A stretch of DNA of 64,000 bases from Oceanospirillum sanctuarii (GCF_002150805.1 NZ_MTBA01000001.1:1-64000); one strand, 5' to 3'; shown: positions 43,028 to 52,680, counted from the first letter of the stretch. Made by a program: numbers and translations. The notes: a model not told the origin generated them from the sequence alone.

Positions 43028-45517
43028 TCAGCAACTGACAAACCATTTGCCTTCACCCTGATAAAACTCGATACCCATCGGCGTAAAGCGCGCCAGATAG
43101 AGCCAGCGGTTATCTGCCAACTGGCGCAGGGTATCGTGTTTGCTCAGGATCGTCTCAATCGTTACCCGATCACTGTCGATCACCACCGTCAGGCGCAGCG
43201 GTTCATGTTGCCAGTCTTCGCCGTTATGCACGGATTGCAGCGCCAGACCGGTTCTCAGATCACCGCCGTTACCCTCGAACACGCCAAGGCGACCGCCAAC
43301 CACATTGTGCAGGGTTTTATTGCCGCTGCCGTAACGGGTGTTGTCTACGGTCGAGGCGAAATACTGCATATTGATCCAATGGGTCACCACCATAGGGGCG
43401 GTCATAATCTGTTCCAGCAAAGCGCCTTCCGGATCTTTCTGAGGTGAGTATTCATGCAGAAAACTACGGCCATCCAGCTTGATGCCCCGTGTGCGGGAGC
43501 GTGGCGCGATAATAAAGCTGGCGTTGTTGGTCAGCCCCCACTCAGGGCGGGTTTGTGCCCAGTCGTTCGCCCGCTGTTTGATGGTTTTAGTCAGTTTCTC
43601 CGGTTGATCCTGAAGGTCAGCAAGTCCCAGTGACGGTACCCGTTCCTGACGGGCTTGTTTACCGGCAGCGGCCAGCTGTTGCAGCAGTTTATTTACAGCC
43701 AACTGATGAGATTCAGGAATCTGCTGCTGATCAAACAGGCTGATCTCTTCTGTGGTGGTGTTGTGCAGGGCGGCGACAAAGTGTGTGGTCGCAGGAATCG
43801 TCATGCCCTGATCTGCCAGTTGCGTTCTCACTTCGGTATCGTTCAGTAGTTTGGCCAGCGCACGGGAGTTCACCTCGCCGGTCTGACCACAGCAGGCACC
43901 ACAATCCAGTCCCGCCCGTTGCGGGTTGTTATGGCTTTGGCTGCCATGACCGACCAAAAGTACCAGAGGCGCTAAACCCTGAGTCAGGTTCATTCCGGTG
44001 AGTACTTTTTTCGCCAGTTCTGTTTGCAGGGCAAGATCCGCACCGGAACTTGCCAGTGACGGTTGAAGATCACAGCCTTTATCCAGCCCCAAGCGGTTGC
44101 CGGTAGCCAGATCATTTTGAGCGGGCAGGCTGCGACGGATCAGTTTACCGGCATAGCTCAGTCCCAGTGTTTCCACCAGCGTAAAGGCGGAGGCGGGGAC
44201 GGATTTAAACGGCTGCCAGCTCATTAGCTTATTCAGGTTTGAACGGCGCTTGTGCACGATCTTATGATCCTTAACCGCATTGCCGCAGCTGTCGGTAATG
44301 TGCAGTGCCGGAGCCAGCAGCCCCGGCAACTGAGGTCGTGTTGCCTCTGTGCCAAGCGGCGTGTAGCTCACCGGCATGCCGAAGAATCCGGCAAAGCCCA
44401 GTGTCTGAATCTCATCGGATTGGGCTTCCAGATGGCGGCGGAAAACCTCAGAGCGCACATCGATACAGAACACCGCCTGCACGCTTGGGCGGGCAGATAA
44501 TGGCTGAGGTTTCTCCTGCAGACGTTTGCTCAGTTGCTGCTGATAGCTGATCTCATGGGCGCGTTGCCAGATGCGGTTCAGCGGATTCAGCGAGCCATGT
44601 TGCTTCAGATGCTCCTGCCACTGCAGCTGCCAGCGTTGCCAGACAGAACCTTGCTGGCGCTGACCGTCATCGATCAGTTGCTGCCAGCTAAGGCGCACGG
44701 CCAAAAGATCGGTCAGGGTGTTGTCCTCTTTGCCTTCCAGACGAGCCTGCCAGCGCAGGTACGCAGCCCAGGATGCCCAGCCGCTGATACGCATCAGCAC
44801 CGCCTGCAGATACTCCGGCCAAAGCTCTTCCGGGATCTGAAGGTTATGCAGGGTATCGGCAATCTGCTGAACGGGATCTTCTGAAAGAGTTTTTGCTTTG
44901 GCAGCAATGCCCGGAGCCTTCATCAGCAGGGCAACGCTGTGATCCCGGGTCAGAGTCTTACGCCAGCTTTTGTAGAGAGAGCCGTGACCTGTGGCCTCGT
45001 TTTGACCCGGATGCCAGTCAGCCTGATCCTCATCGAACCAGGCGGCACAGAACTGAGAAACCTGAAAGGTGATGGTGTCGCACCAGGCGGGTTCATGCTG
45101 CAGATCCCGCATCTGATCCAGCGTATCTCCCAATAGTGGCGGCGGCACCGGAGCCTTGTCGCTTTGGGCGAGTCCGGCAATCGCCTGTTCTGTGGTCAGG
45201 GCTTCAAAGGGCTTTTTTGCTGCAGCCTGTTCAGAGCTGAATTCTGCCAGTGCCTGCTCCAGATGAACCGGCTTGATGGTGCCGTCGATCCAGCGCTTCT
45301 GATAGTAAGACAGCGGCAGGGTCATGGCAGAACCCGCCAGTTTGGCCTGCTTTTCCGCTACCTGATTAAAGTGCTCGCTGATCTGTTCCCAGTAAGGATT
45401 TACCGCAATCATACGATCCAGCGGCCAGGTTGGCGCGATACTGTCTGTTGCTGCCTGAATAGCCTGCAGCAATGCAGCGTTTTGTTGCCGGGAGTCGGTT
45501 TTTAACGGCGCGTTCAT
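43028..45517 (-). CDS. dabA: DabA, zinc subunit of the DAC inorganic carbon transporter (DUF2309)
   Basis: An 829-residue carbonic-anhydrase-like protein. The zinc-site residues fall at the same numbers as reported for the Halothiobacillus protein: C351 and D353 (VFCIDVRSEVFRRHLE), H524 (LVGHGSQSHN) and C539 (GLDCGACCGQTG). DabA works with DabB to convert CO2 to bicarbonate vectorially, coupled to cation flux, giving bicarbonate accumulation. Four-base overlap with dabB (upstream on this strand) shows one operon. No RuBisCO or carboxysome gene is in the window, so it may support anaplerotic carboxylation in a heterotroph (inference). Confidence 0.95.
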   Translation of the reverse strand: MNAPLKTDSRQQNAALLQAIQAATDSIAPTWPLDRMIAVNPYWEQISEHFNQVAEKQAKLAGSAMTLPLSYYQKRWIDGTIKPVHLEQALAEFSSEQAAAKKPFEALTTEQAIAGLAQSDKAPVPPPLLGDTLDQMRDLQHEPAWCDTITFQVSQFCAAWFDEDQADWHPGQNEATGHGSLYKSWRKTLTRDHSVALLMKAPGIAAKAKTLSEDPVQQIADTLHNLQIPEELWPEYLQAVLMRISGWASWAAYLRWQARLEGKEDNTLTDLLAVRLSWQQLIDDGQRQQGSVWQRWQLQWQEHLKQHGSLNPLNRIWQRAHEISYQQQLSKRLQEKPQPLSARPSVQAVFCIDVRSEVFRRHLEAQSDEIQTLGFAGFFGMPVSYTPLGTEATRPQLPGLLAPALHITDSCGNAVKDHKIVHKRRSNLNKLMSWQPFKSVPASAFTLVETLGLSYAGKLIRRSLPAQNDLATGNRLGLDKGCDLQPSLASSGADLALQTELAKKVLTGMNLTQGLAPLVLLVGHGSQSHNNPQRAGLDCGACCGQTGEVNSRALAKLLNDTEVRTQLADQGMTIPATTHFVAALHNTTTEEISLFDQQQIPESHQLAVNKLLQQLAAAGKQARQERVPSLGLADLQDQPEKLTKTIKQRANDWAQTRPEWGLTNNASFIIAPRSRTRGIKLDGRSFLHEYSPQKDPEGALLEQIMTAPMVVTHWINMQYFASTVDNTRYGSGNKTLHNVVGGRLGVFEGNGGDLRTGLALQSVHNGEDWQHEPLRLTVVIDSDRVTIETILSKHDTLRQLADNRWLYLARFTPMGIEFYQGEGKWFVSC

Positions 45518-47124
45518 GACTGTTCTCCGGTAATTGCACTGTCTGTTGTAATTGAACCTTTTCGTGAACCACTATTGCGGCGGTTAAAACGGGTTTCAGC
45601 CTGCAGCGGGCTCAGGCGAGCCGGCCAGTACTTAAAGGTCAGGCGGGTAAAGGTTTCATCCAGATAGAAGCCGTTGAACGCCCATGGGAAGAGTCGACGG
45701 GAAACACGACCTTCCGGCCAGAGGCGAATCCAGGTCTGTAGTCCGTAGAGGGTGATAAAACTGATCGCAACCCAGACCATCAGAGTCTGAGAAGCGATGC
45801 CTGCTGCTGGCGCAAGCTGGGCGAACAGCAGGTGCCAGATCAGATAGAGCTGAGTCAGCAGGGCGACACGTACCGCACCTGTGATAAATGCGGATAGGCT
45901 TAGGCCTTTTTCCTGCCAGAAGAGCGGTGTCAGCCCCAGTACCAGAATCAGCGTTACCACCGGAGACAGATGCAGTCCGGGGGCAAACTGCTGCCAGAGC
46001 ATCACGGAGGCACTCACCACGGCCAGTGTCAGCAGCGGGCTGAACAGGGTGCTCAGCAGCACATGGCGTTTTTTATCCTTACTGAAGAAGTCACCGATAC
46101 GGCTTTGGGCAACGGTCTCACCGGAGCTCAGGAAGGCGTAGGCTTTATACAGCGAGTGAGCCAACAGATGCAGCAGCGCCAGTTCGTACAGGCCTAAACC
46201 TATCTCCATCAGCATAAAGCCCATCTGCGCACAGGTAGACCAGGCCAGACGTACTTTGATGCTGATGCGGGTCATCATCACAAGACCTGCCAGCACGGCG
46301 GTTAAGCTACCCACGATCACCAGCATCGCCTGCGCCACCGGAGCCAGCGAGATTAGCTCCGCCAGACGGATCAGTACAAAGCCGCCCATATTCACCACGC
46401 CAGCGTGCAGCAGCGCGGAAACCGGCGTTGGCGCTTCCATCACCTGAATCAGCCAGCCATGCAGCGGCAGCTGAGCGGTTTTAAGAATCGCCGCCAAAGC
46501 AAACAGAGCCGCAGCCCAGTGCAATGCCACTGGCAGAGCAGGTTGGTCAGCGATAAAGGCGTTCAGCTGTGGCAGAGACAGCGTGCCTGCGGTCTGGTAG
46601 ATCAGCACCAGTGCGATCACCATGGCGATCTCAGCCAGCCGGCTGACGATAAATTTCTTGTGAGCAACAATCTGCGCGGCTTTGCGCTCTTTGTAATGGG
46701 TCAGCAGGTGATGCAGGCCAAAGCTGGTGCCAGCCCAGGCCAGCGCGATCAGCAGCAGGTGCTGGCTGGTGATCAACAAGCCAACACTGGTCAGAGTAAA
46801 CAGCATGCCCTGAACAAATCGGGCGTGCTGTTGAGGGCTTTCCCCCTGCAGGTAGCGACGGGCAAATCCTGTGATCACCCAGCCGAGCAGAGCCACCAGC
46901 TGCATCAGCGTTACACTGAGCAGGTCAGCTGTCAGGTTGAATACTAACAGCCCGGTCAAGGTTGCTGTCAGGGTGACGGCAGCGGCAATCAGGCCAGTCC
47001 GGGCGCTGATTTTAGCGATGCACCAGGCTCTTTCCGGGCGATAAAGACTTAACAGGAAAGCGGTGAAAAAGATAACCGGCAGTAGCCAGCCACTCAGTAG
47101 CGATGACAAAAATGTAGATGACAT
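45514..47124 (-). CDS. dabB: DabB, NuoL-like membrane subunit of the DAC transporter
   Basis: About 536 residues and some 13-14 membrane segments of the complex I antiporter-like (NuoL/MrpA) fold: PLHGWLIQVMEAPTPVSALLHAGVVNMGGF is the hallmark of the family (Lys/His in the transport path), then AHSLYKAYAFLSSG. It supplies the ion pathway that drives DabA. ATG at 47124 preferred over a TTG two codons earlier. It is transcribed first, followed by dabA; the divergent LysR gene starts 204 bases away. Confidence 0.93.
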   Translation of the reverse strand: MSSTFLSSLLSGWLLPVIFFTAFLLSLYRPERAWCIAKISARTGLIAAAVTLTATLTGLLVFNLTADLLSVTLMQLVALLGWVITGFARRYLQGESPQQHARFVQGMLFTLTSVGLLITSQHLLLIALAWAGTSFGLHHLLTHYKERKAAQIVAHKKFIVSRLAEIAMVIALVLIYQTAGTLSLPQLNAFIADQPALPVALHWAAALFALAAILKTAQLPLHGWLIQVMEAPTPVSALLHAGVVNMGGFVLIRLAELISLAPVAQAMLVIVGSLTAVLAGLVMMTRISIKVRLAWSTCAQMGFMLMEIGLGLYELALLHLLAHSLYKAYAFLSSGETVAQSRIGDFFSKDKKRHVLLSTLFSPLLTLAVVSASVMLWQQFAPGLHLSPVVTLILVLGLTPLFWQEKGLSLSAFITGAVRVALLTQLYLIWHLLFAQLAPAAGIASQTLMVWVAISFITLYGLQTWIRLWPEGRVSRRLFPWAFNGFYLDETFTRLTFKYWPARLSPLQAETRFNRRNSGSRKGSITTDSAITGEQS

Positions 47125-47254
47125 AACCAAACCTGCTCTGGGTAATGAATCGGTTAGGGATACTGTGCTGAGGCTTTAACGGCCTCAGGTGTTTCAATGG
47201 CTGCATTTTTGGCTGGCGGGCTACTTTTGTAAAATATATAGTTCTTTACTAAAT

Positions 47255-47271
47255 GTTCTTAAAAAAAGAAC
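47255..47271. promoter_or_regulatory. Palindrome in the dabB-lysR divergent promoter
   Basis: GTTCTT-AAAAA-AAGAAC is perfectly symmetrical; another GTTCTT occurs 14 bases earlier (47241-47246). LysR-type regulators bind T-N11-A palindromes, so these are candidate operators for the adjacent regulator. Confidence 0.5.
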
Positions 47272-47328
47272 GATTCTTGTACCACGGTTGTTGTGCCGCC
47301 GAAATTAAAAGCCAGAGGGCAGAGTGTT

Positions 47329-48243
47329 ATGCGTGATCTGAATTTTCGTCATCTGTATTACTTCTGGACCGTGGCCAAAGAGGGCAATTTGACCCGGGCG
47401 GCTCAGCAGATGCACGTCTCCCAATCGGCTCTGTCATCCCAGATTAAGCAGCTGGAAGAACAGCTGGGGCAGAAGCTGTTTGACCGTCAGGGGCGCACTC
47501 TTCAGCTGACAGAAACCGGCCATCTGGTTTTAGAGTATGCCGAGAGTATTTTCAGTCTGGGTTCTGAGATGCTCTCCATGATGGAGAGCGGTGGTCTTAA
47601 GCGATTGCAGCGTCTTAGAGTGGGAGCAGTGGCGACCCTGTCGAGAAACTTTCAGGAGAACTTTCTTAAGCCTGTGATCGGGCAGGAGGGGGTTCAGCTG
47701 GTGCTGCATTCGTCTGCGCTGGAAGATCTTCTGGAACAGCTGGAAGTGCACAAACTGGATCTGATTCTCTCCAACCGAGCGGTGGCGTCAGACTCGACGT
47801 TGCCCTGGCGCTGTCAGCTGCTGGCGCGGCAGAGTGTTTGTCTGGTGGGGCCGGATACAGCTGCCTTTAAGCAGCTGAGCTTTCCGCAGGATCTGCCCAA
47901 AGTGAAGGTGCTGGTGCCGGGGCCAAGCAGTGATATTCGGGTGCAGTTTGATATGTATTGTCAGCAGCACGGACTGGACTTTTCGCCCTATGCCGAAGTG
48001 GATGATATGGCGATGCTGCGTTTGATGGCGCGGGATTCCGGTGGTGTCACTGTGGTGCCGGAGGTTGTGGTACAGGATGAGATCGAAAGCGGTCTGCTGA
48101 AAAAATATTGCACTTTAGAAGGCGTGATCGAAAACTTCTACGCCATCACCGCCAAGCGGCATTTTGAATTGCCGATTCTGAAAGTGTTGCTGGAACAGGG
48201 GGCCTCAGGCAAGTCGGCAGAGAAGGTATCAGCTTCAGATTAG
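47329..48243 (+). CDS. LysR-family transcriptional regulator (dab-linked)
   Basis: A 304-residue LTTR: NFRHLYYFWTVAKEGNLTRAAQQMHVSQSALSSQIKQLEEQLGQKLFDR resembles the NhaR-like branch. Effector domain from about 95. Divergent from dabB-dabA, so likely their activator; LTTRs commonly flank DAC operons in autotrophs. Signal unknown (CO2 or bicarbonate is a guess). ATG at 47329 chosen because GAGGGC lies upstream and the motif starts here. Confidence 0.9.
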   Translation: MRDLNFRHLYYFWTVAKEGNLTRAAQQMHVSQSALSSQIKQLEEQLGQKLFDRQGRTLQLTETGHLVLEYAESIFSLGSEMLSMMESGGLKRLQRLRVGAVATLSRNFQENFLKPVIGQEGVQLVLHSSALEDLLEQLEVHKLDLILSNRAVASDSTLPWRCQLLARQSVCLVGPDTAAFKQLSFPQDLPKVKVLVPGPSSDIRVQFDMYCQQHGLDFSPYAEVDDMAMLRLMARDSGGVTVVPEVVVQDEIESGLLKKYCTLEGVIENFYAITAKRHFELPILKVLLEQGASGKSAEKVSASD

Positions 48244-48281
48244 TCTGAAGCTGATGAGGTATCGCCAGTAGTGATAAAGCC

Positions 48282-49364
48282 TTACAGCTGAGTCACAAAG
48301 GTACCTTCCGGTACGACCGGCAGATATTTCTGATAAAAGTCTTTGTATGCTGCTTCTGGGTTCAGATCACCGAACAATTCCGGATACATCGCTTTGGCGT
48401 AAAACTGCAGCATGGCACCGTCCATAATTGTTCGGCAGGCACCGTGGTAAGCCCCGAAAAGACGATTATTCTGCACAGCTTTAAGGCTTGACCAGCCGAG
48501 ACGGTTTTTAAATCCTTCAAGACGGACTTTGGCTTCCGCCTCATCGACACCCTGACCCATAATCATGCCGTCTTTGCTACCGGCACTTTCGTAACCTGTC
48601 ATTACGATAATGTCCGGATTCGCCGCCAGAATCTGCTCCGGATTCAGCTTGCCCCACCATTCCACATAAGGTGCGGAGATGTTGTCGCCACCGGCCATTT
48701 TGGAGATAGCGCCCCACATGTTTTTGCCAAAGGTATAACCGATCTCATTGACACCGGCACTGCCGTATTCGGTGTAAATTTTCGGTGTGGGCAGTCCTGC
48801 CTCTTCGATGCGCTGAGTGATGGTTTCGAGGTTTTTACGGTACTCATCTGCGATTTTAGCCGCACGTTCTTCCTGTCCGGTAATAACACCGATCAGCTCA
48901 GTACTCTTCACGTGACGCTCCAGAGTCTGGGCATTGTAGTCCACCACGATCACCTTGATACCTGCATGCTCAAGGCGTGCGATATCGCTGCCCAGTCCTT
49001 TGTACTGCCAGTCAGCCAGCATCAGCACGTCGGGGTTCAGGCTGATGACTTTCTCCACGGAGAAGGTTTTGGTATCCACACGGCCAATGCCCGGAATCTG
49101 ATCCAGAGACGGGCGATGTTTGACATACATTTCCCAGTTGGCAGGACGCGCTTGCCAGATATATTTCGACATCCCTACGACCTTGTCATAAGCCGCTTCT
49201 GTGCCGATTGCCATGTAATCTTCCGGATAAAATCCCACCACAACCCTTTGGGCTGGGGCATTAAAACTAACTTCCCGGTCCAGCACATCCTTAACTGTCA
49301 CCGCATCAGCAAAACTGGCGGTAGATAATATCAGCGTGGTAAGTGCGAGCAGTTTTTGCAGCAT
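48282..49364 (-). CDS. ABC transporter periplasmic binding protein, iron/siderophore type
   Basis: A 360-residue secreted protein: signal peptide (1-19, ending ASFA-DA) and a FecB/BtuF-type two-lobe fold with the interlobe helix. Features: APAQRVVVGFYPEDYMAIGTEA, ISLNPDVLMLADWQ, GWSSLKAVQNNRLFGAYHGACRTIMDGAML. No lipobox, so free in the periplasm. Its gene is divergent from the permease/ATPase/MFS operon over a shared Fur-like box. Ligand: ferric iron complex, by context. Confidence 0.88.
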   Translation of the reverse strand: MLQKLLALTTLILSTASFADAVTVKDVLDREVSFNAPAQRVVVGFYPEDYMAIGTEAAYDKVVGMSKYIWQARPANWEMYVKHRPSLDQIPGIGRVDTKTFSVEKVISLNPDVLMLADWQYKGLGSDIARLEHAGIKVIVVDYNAQTLERHVKSTELIGVITGQEERAAKIADEYRKNLETITQRIEEAGLPTPKIYTEYGSAGVNEIGYTFGKNMWGAISKMAGGDNISAPYVEWWGKLNPEQILAANPDIIVMTGYESAGSKDGMIMGQGVDEAEAKVRLEGFKNRLGWSSLKAVQNNRLFGAYHGACRTIMDGAMLQFYAKAMYPELFGDLNPEAAYKDFYQKYLPVVPEGTFVTQL

Positions 49365-49477
49365 CTGTTTTCCTAGTGTTCTGTTTTATATGGGGAAATT
49401 GATTAATTTTTGCGAAGACCTCTAGGGTTAAAGGCCTGAAATTGCTTGTCTGGATTCTATATTTAAATAAAATGCTT

Positions 49478-49496
49478 ATGCAAATTATTATCAATT
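49478..49496. promoter_or_regulatory. Fur-box-like operator between the divergent iron-transport genes
   Basis: ATGCAAATTATTATCAATT contains GCAAAT-T-ATTATC, two mismatches from GATAAT-N-ATTATC. It sits in the 145-base divergent promoter region, 14 bases before the permease ATG. Confidence 0.6.
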
Positions 49497-49509
49497 GGAT
49501 TTTCTTCTA

Positions 49510-50565
49510 ATGAGCAGCTCCACCCTTTCCGAAACTCTTCACCAGCAGCGACAGCAGGAAAGCCGTCGAGGCCTGATTCTCATCGGGCTGAGCGCTATTC
49601 TGCTCAGTTCTTTTGTGATGGATATTGCCACCGGCCCTTCCCTGTTGGGCATTTCCGATGTGGTTAATGTGTTGCTCAAGTTGCTGGGCTTGCCGGTTGA
49701 GGTCTCGGGCACGGCAGAGGTGATCGTCACCAATTTGCGTTTGCCGATTGCTTTGATGGCCCTGATTGTGGGTGGTGTATTGGGGGTTGGCGGTGCCGAA
49801 ATGCAGACGCTGCTGAATAACCCTATGGCCAGCCCTTACACTTTAGGTATGGCAGCCGCTGCGGGCTTCGGTGCGGCGCTTATGCTCTATGTTGGCTCTC
49901 TTGGTTTTAATGCTGAATTTGCGGTGCCGATTGGCGCTTTTGTCTGCTGTATGTTGTCGGCGGGCTTGTTGTTCGGGCTGGCGATGATGCGTCATATCAC
50001 CTCGGGTCAGTTGATTCTGGCCGGTATTGCTTTGTTGTTTCTGTTTCAGTCGCTGCTGTCACTGGTACAGTTTGTTTCTTCGCCAGAGCTTAGCCAGCAG
50101 ATCCTGTTCTGGCTGTTTGGCAGTCTGACCAAGGCAACCTGGCTGAATGTCGGCATTACTGCGGGTGTGACGCTGGTATGCATGCTGCTTCTGATGCGGG
50201 ATGCCTGGAAACTGACCGCCCTGCGACTGGGTGAAGAACGTGCTAAAAGTTTGGGTGTGAATGTGGCGCAGCTTCGGCTGAAAACTCTGATCCTTGTAGC
50301 CGTGATGACAGCAACCGTCACCAGTTTTGTTGGCATTATCGGTTTTATCGGCATTGTTGCTCCGAATATTGCCCGCATGCTGGTGGGGGAGGATCAGCGC
50401 TATTTTCTGCCGCTCTCTTTTCTGGTTGGTGCATTTCTGCTTTCCAGTGCCTCTGTGCTGTCCAAATCCTTGGTGCCGGGTGCGCTTTTTCCGATTGGTA
50501 TTGTCACCGCCATTATTGGTGTGCCGTTTTTCTTCTGGATGATTATTGGTAAGAGGGCGCACTGA
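49510..50565 (+). CDS. FecCD-family iron/siderophore ABC permease
   Basis: A 351-residue protein with about 10 membrane segments. The FecCD motifs are present: RLPIALMALIVGGVLGVGGAEMQTLLNNPMASPYTLGMAAAAGFGAAL and FVGIIGFIGIVAPNIARMLVGEDQRYFLP (EAA-like loop contacting the ATPase). One permease only, so it should act as a homodimer. ATG at 49510 preferred over a TTG at 49495 that overlaps the Fur-like box. Its stop overlaps the next ATG (TGATG). Confidence 0.92.
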   Translation: MSSSTLSETLHQQRQQESRRGLILIGLSAILLSSFVMDIATGPSLLGISDVVNVLLKLLGLPVEVSGTAEVIVTNLRLPIALMALIVGGVLGVGGAEMQTLLNNPMASPYTLGMAAAAGFGAALMLYVGSLGFNAEFAVPIGAFVCCMLSAGLLFGLAMMRHITSGQLILAGIALLFLFQSLLSLVQFVSSPELSQQILFWLFGSLTKATWLNVGITAGVTLVCMLLLMRDAWKLTALRLGEERAKSLGVNVAQLRLKTLILVAVMTATVTSFVGIIGFIGIVAPNIARMLVGEDQRYFLPLSFLVGAFLLSSASVLSKSLVPGALFPIGIVTAIIGVPFFFWMIIGKRAH

Positions 50566-51362
50566 TGCTGAAAGTCCGAAATCTGTCTCTGGCGTTTGGT
50601 GATCTGGTGCTGGCGGATCAGCTGAGTTTTACACTGGAAGCGGGTAAAACCCACGTGATCATTGGCCCAAACGGCACGGGTAAAAGCAGTCTGCTGAAAG
50701 TGCTGTTCGGTGATATTAAACCCCAATCCGGCGAGGTGCTGTTTGATTCTGAACATCTTGATTACCGTAATCTGAACCCTTGGCGGCAGCGTTTTGGCTA
50801 TATGCCGCAGGATATCCGTCTGGATATCGGGCTTACGGTGCTGGAGGTGGTTCTACTGGGGCAGTTGAATGCTTTGTCTCTGAAGCTGGCAGACTCTCTG
50901 ATTGAAAAGGCGCTTAAAGCTCTGGATCAGATCGGCCTTCTGCATCTGGCACAACGTGATGTGCGCACCTTGAGTGGCGGACAGTGCCAGATGATTCTCT
51001 TTGCACAGGCACTGATGCGAAACCCTAAAATCCTGATGCTTGATGAGCCGGTCAGTGCCCTTGATCTGCATTTTCAGCAGGTGATGCTGGATCATCTGGA
51101 CCAGCAAACCCATCAGCAGCATTGGGTTTCTGTGATGATACTGCACGACCTGAATCTGGCTGCGCAATATGCTGACAATCTGCTGGTTCTGAAGGGTGGC
51201 AAGCTGTTGGCAGAGGGCGCTCCTGCCGAAGTGCTGAGCGCGGATCTGGTGGAAGAGGTCTACGGCGTTAAGGCAGAACTGGCTTATGATCAGCAGGGTA
51301 TTCCCTTTGTCCGTACCCCGAGACGTCGTCTGATGCAGCAGTCGGTTTCGCTGGCATCATGA
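50565..51362 (+). CDS. Iron/siderophore ABC transporter ATP-binding protein
   Basis: A 265-residue ATPase: Walker A GPNGTGKS (34-41), Q-loop in YMPQDIRLD, signature LSGGQCQM, Walker B ILMLDEPVSALD, and the switch His in MILHDLNLAAQYAD. Closest to the FecE/FhuC group. Overlaps the permease stop by one base and the MFS start by four (ATGA), so translationally coupled. Confidence 0.94.
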   Translation: MLKVRNLSLAFGDLVLADQLSFTLEAGKTHVIIGPNGTGKSSLLKVLFGDIKPQSGEVLFDSEHLDYRNLNPWRQRFGYMPQDIRLDIGLTVLEVVLLGQLNALSLKLADSLIEKALKALDQIGLLHLAQRDVRTLSGGQCQMILFAQALMRNPKILMLDEPVSALDLHFQQVMLDHLDQQTHQQHWVSVMILHDLNLAAQYADNLLVLKGGKLLAEGAPAEVLSADLVEEVYGVKAELAYDQQGIPFVRTPRRRLMQQSVSLAS

Positions 51363-52585
51363 ATCCGGCCTATCTCTACCGTGAGTTGAAACAGGTTTCT
51401 GCCGCAGGCCGTGTGCTCATACTGAATGGCTTTAGCTTCAACCTCGGTTTCTACATGCTACTGCCGTTTCTGGCGGATCACCTGCAGCGTAATCTTGGGC
51501 TTAGCCCCTGGCATGTTGGTCTTGTTATCGGCCTTCGGGTGCTGAGTCAGCAGGGGCTGTTTCTGGTAGGCGGCACCCTTGGGGATTACCTCGGCTACAA
51601 GCGACTGATCCTGCTGGGCTGTCTGGTGCGGATTGCTGGTTTCCTGCTGCTGGCGGTAGCCGGACAGTTTGTATTTCTGCTGTTAGGAGCCTTCCTGACA
51701 GGGTTTGCCGGTGCCTTGTTTACCCCATCGAGTAACGCTTATCTGGCCCATGAAGCACCGGATGCGGAGCGGCGTGACCGCATCTTTGCCCTGCAAAACT
51801 GGAGCAGTGAGGCGGGTATGTTTATGGGGCCTTTGGTGGGCGTGGCTCTGTTGAGCTTGGATTTTTTCTGGGTGGGGCTTGCTGCTGCTGGTTTGTTTGC
51901 ACTCTTGTTGCTGATCCAGTGGGCTTACCTGCCCGAGCTGACGTCACAGCAGAAACGTCAGGCGGGCGAGCCGTTCTGGCGACAGTGGCTGCGTATGCTG
52001 CAGAATCGCTCTTTCATCGGTTTTGTGACCTTTGCCTGTGGCTTTCATCTCTTCTTTCATCAGCTCTATCTCTCATTGCCCCATGAGGTTGAGGCCAGAG
52101 GATTGGGTGCTGAGGTGATCACGCTGGTCTTTATGATCTCCTCGGTGCTGGGGATTTTCCTTCAGATGCCGGTGAATCGTTTTGTGCCTTCCTGGATCGG
52201 TCGCAGCCGGACTATGGGGCTGGGACTGCTGCTGATGGGAAGTTCTTTTCTCTGGTTTACTCAGGTTTTCAGCTTTGATCCGCGACTCAGTTTTATCGGT
52301 TTTGCGGTCACCTTCAGTCTGGGTTCTATGCTGGTGATGCCGCTATTGGCATCCAGTGTGCCGAGGTTTTGCGATAAGTCAGAGTTAGGCAGTTACTACG
52401 GCTTTTATTCCTGCATCGGTGGTGTCGCAGCGTTTCTCGGGCATCTGCTGATTGGTGGTTTGTTGTCGGTCCCTGAGCTGAATACCGATCTGATCTGGCT
52501 GGGGCTGGCGATCACAGGTTTTGTAGCGGCCACCGGCTTGTATTACCGGATACGATGGGCAGATCAGATGGCTCCCGTCTCATGA
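51359..52585 (+). CDS. MFS transporter in the iron-uptake operon
   Basis: A 408-residue, 12-segment protein of the MdtH/drug-efflux-like group: GTLGDYLGYKRLILLG (loop 2-3 G-x-x-x-D-x-x-G-x-K/R-R motif) and GALFTPSSNAYLAH. Overlaps the ATPase gene by four bases, so it shares the Fur-linked transcript. Such MFS proteins in siderophore operons often export or process siderophores; here it could also be an efflux partner for an imported iron complex (inference). No siderophore biosynthesis gene is in the window. Confidence 0.85.
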   Translation: MNPAYLYRELKQVSAAGRVLILNGFSFNLGFYMLLPFLADHLQRNLGLSPWHVGLVIGLRVLSQQGLFLVGGTLGDYLGYKRLILLGCLVRIAGFLLLAVAGQFVFLLLGAFLTGFAGALFTPSSNAYLAHEAPDAERRDRIFALQNWSSEAGMFMGPLVGVALLSLDFFWVGLAAAGLFALLLLIQWAYLPELTSQQKRQAGEPFWRQWLRMLQNRSFIGFVTFACGFHLFFHQLYLSLPHEVEARGLGAEVITLVFMISSVLGIFLQMPVNRFVPSWIGRSRTMGLGLLLMGSSFLWFTQVFSFDPRLSFIGFAVTFSLGSMLVMPLLASSVPRFCDKSELGSYYGFYSCIGGVAAFLGHLLIGGLLSVPELNTDLIWLGLAITGFVAATGLYYRIRWADQMAPVS

Positions 52586-52648
52586 TGGCGGCCTGATCTT
52601 GTCCGTGTTTCTGAATCCCCCTTATTAAAGGCCAATAGAATTTGCCCG

Positions 52649-52680
52649 AAAAAACGGTCAGCATAAGCTGGCCGTTTTTT
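52649..52680 (+). terminator. Intrinsic terminator of the iron-transport operon
   Basis: AAAAAACGGTCAGC (52649-52662) pairs (one mismatch) with GCTGGCCGTTTTTT (52667-52680). Confidence 0.85.
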
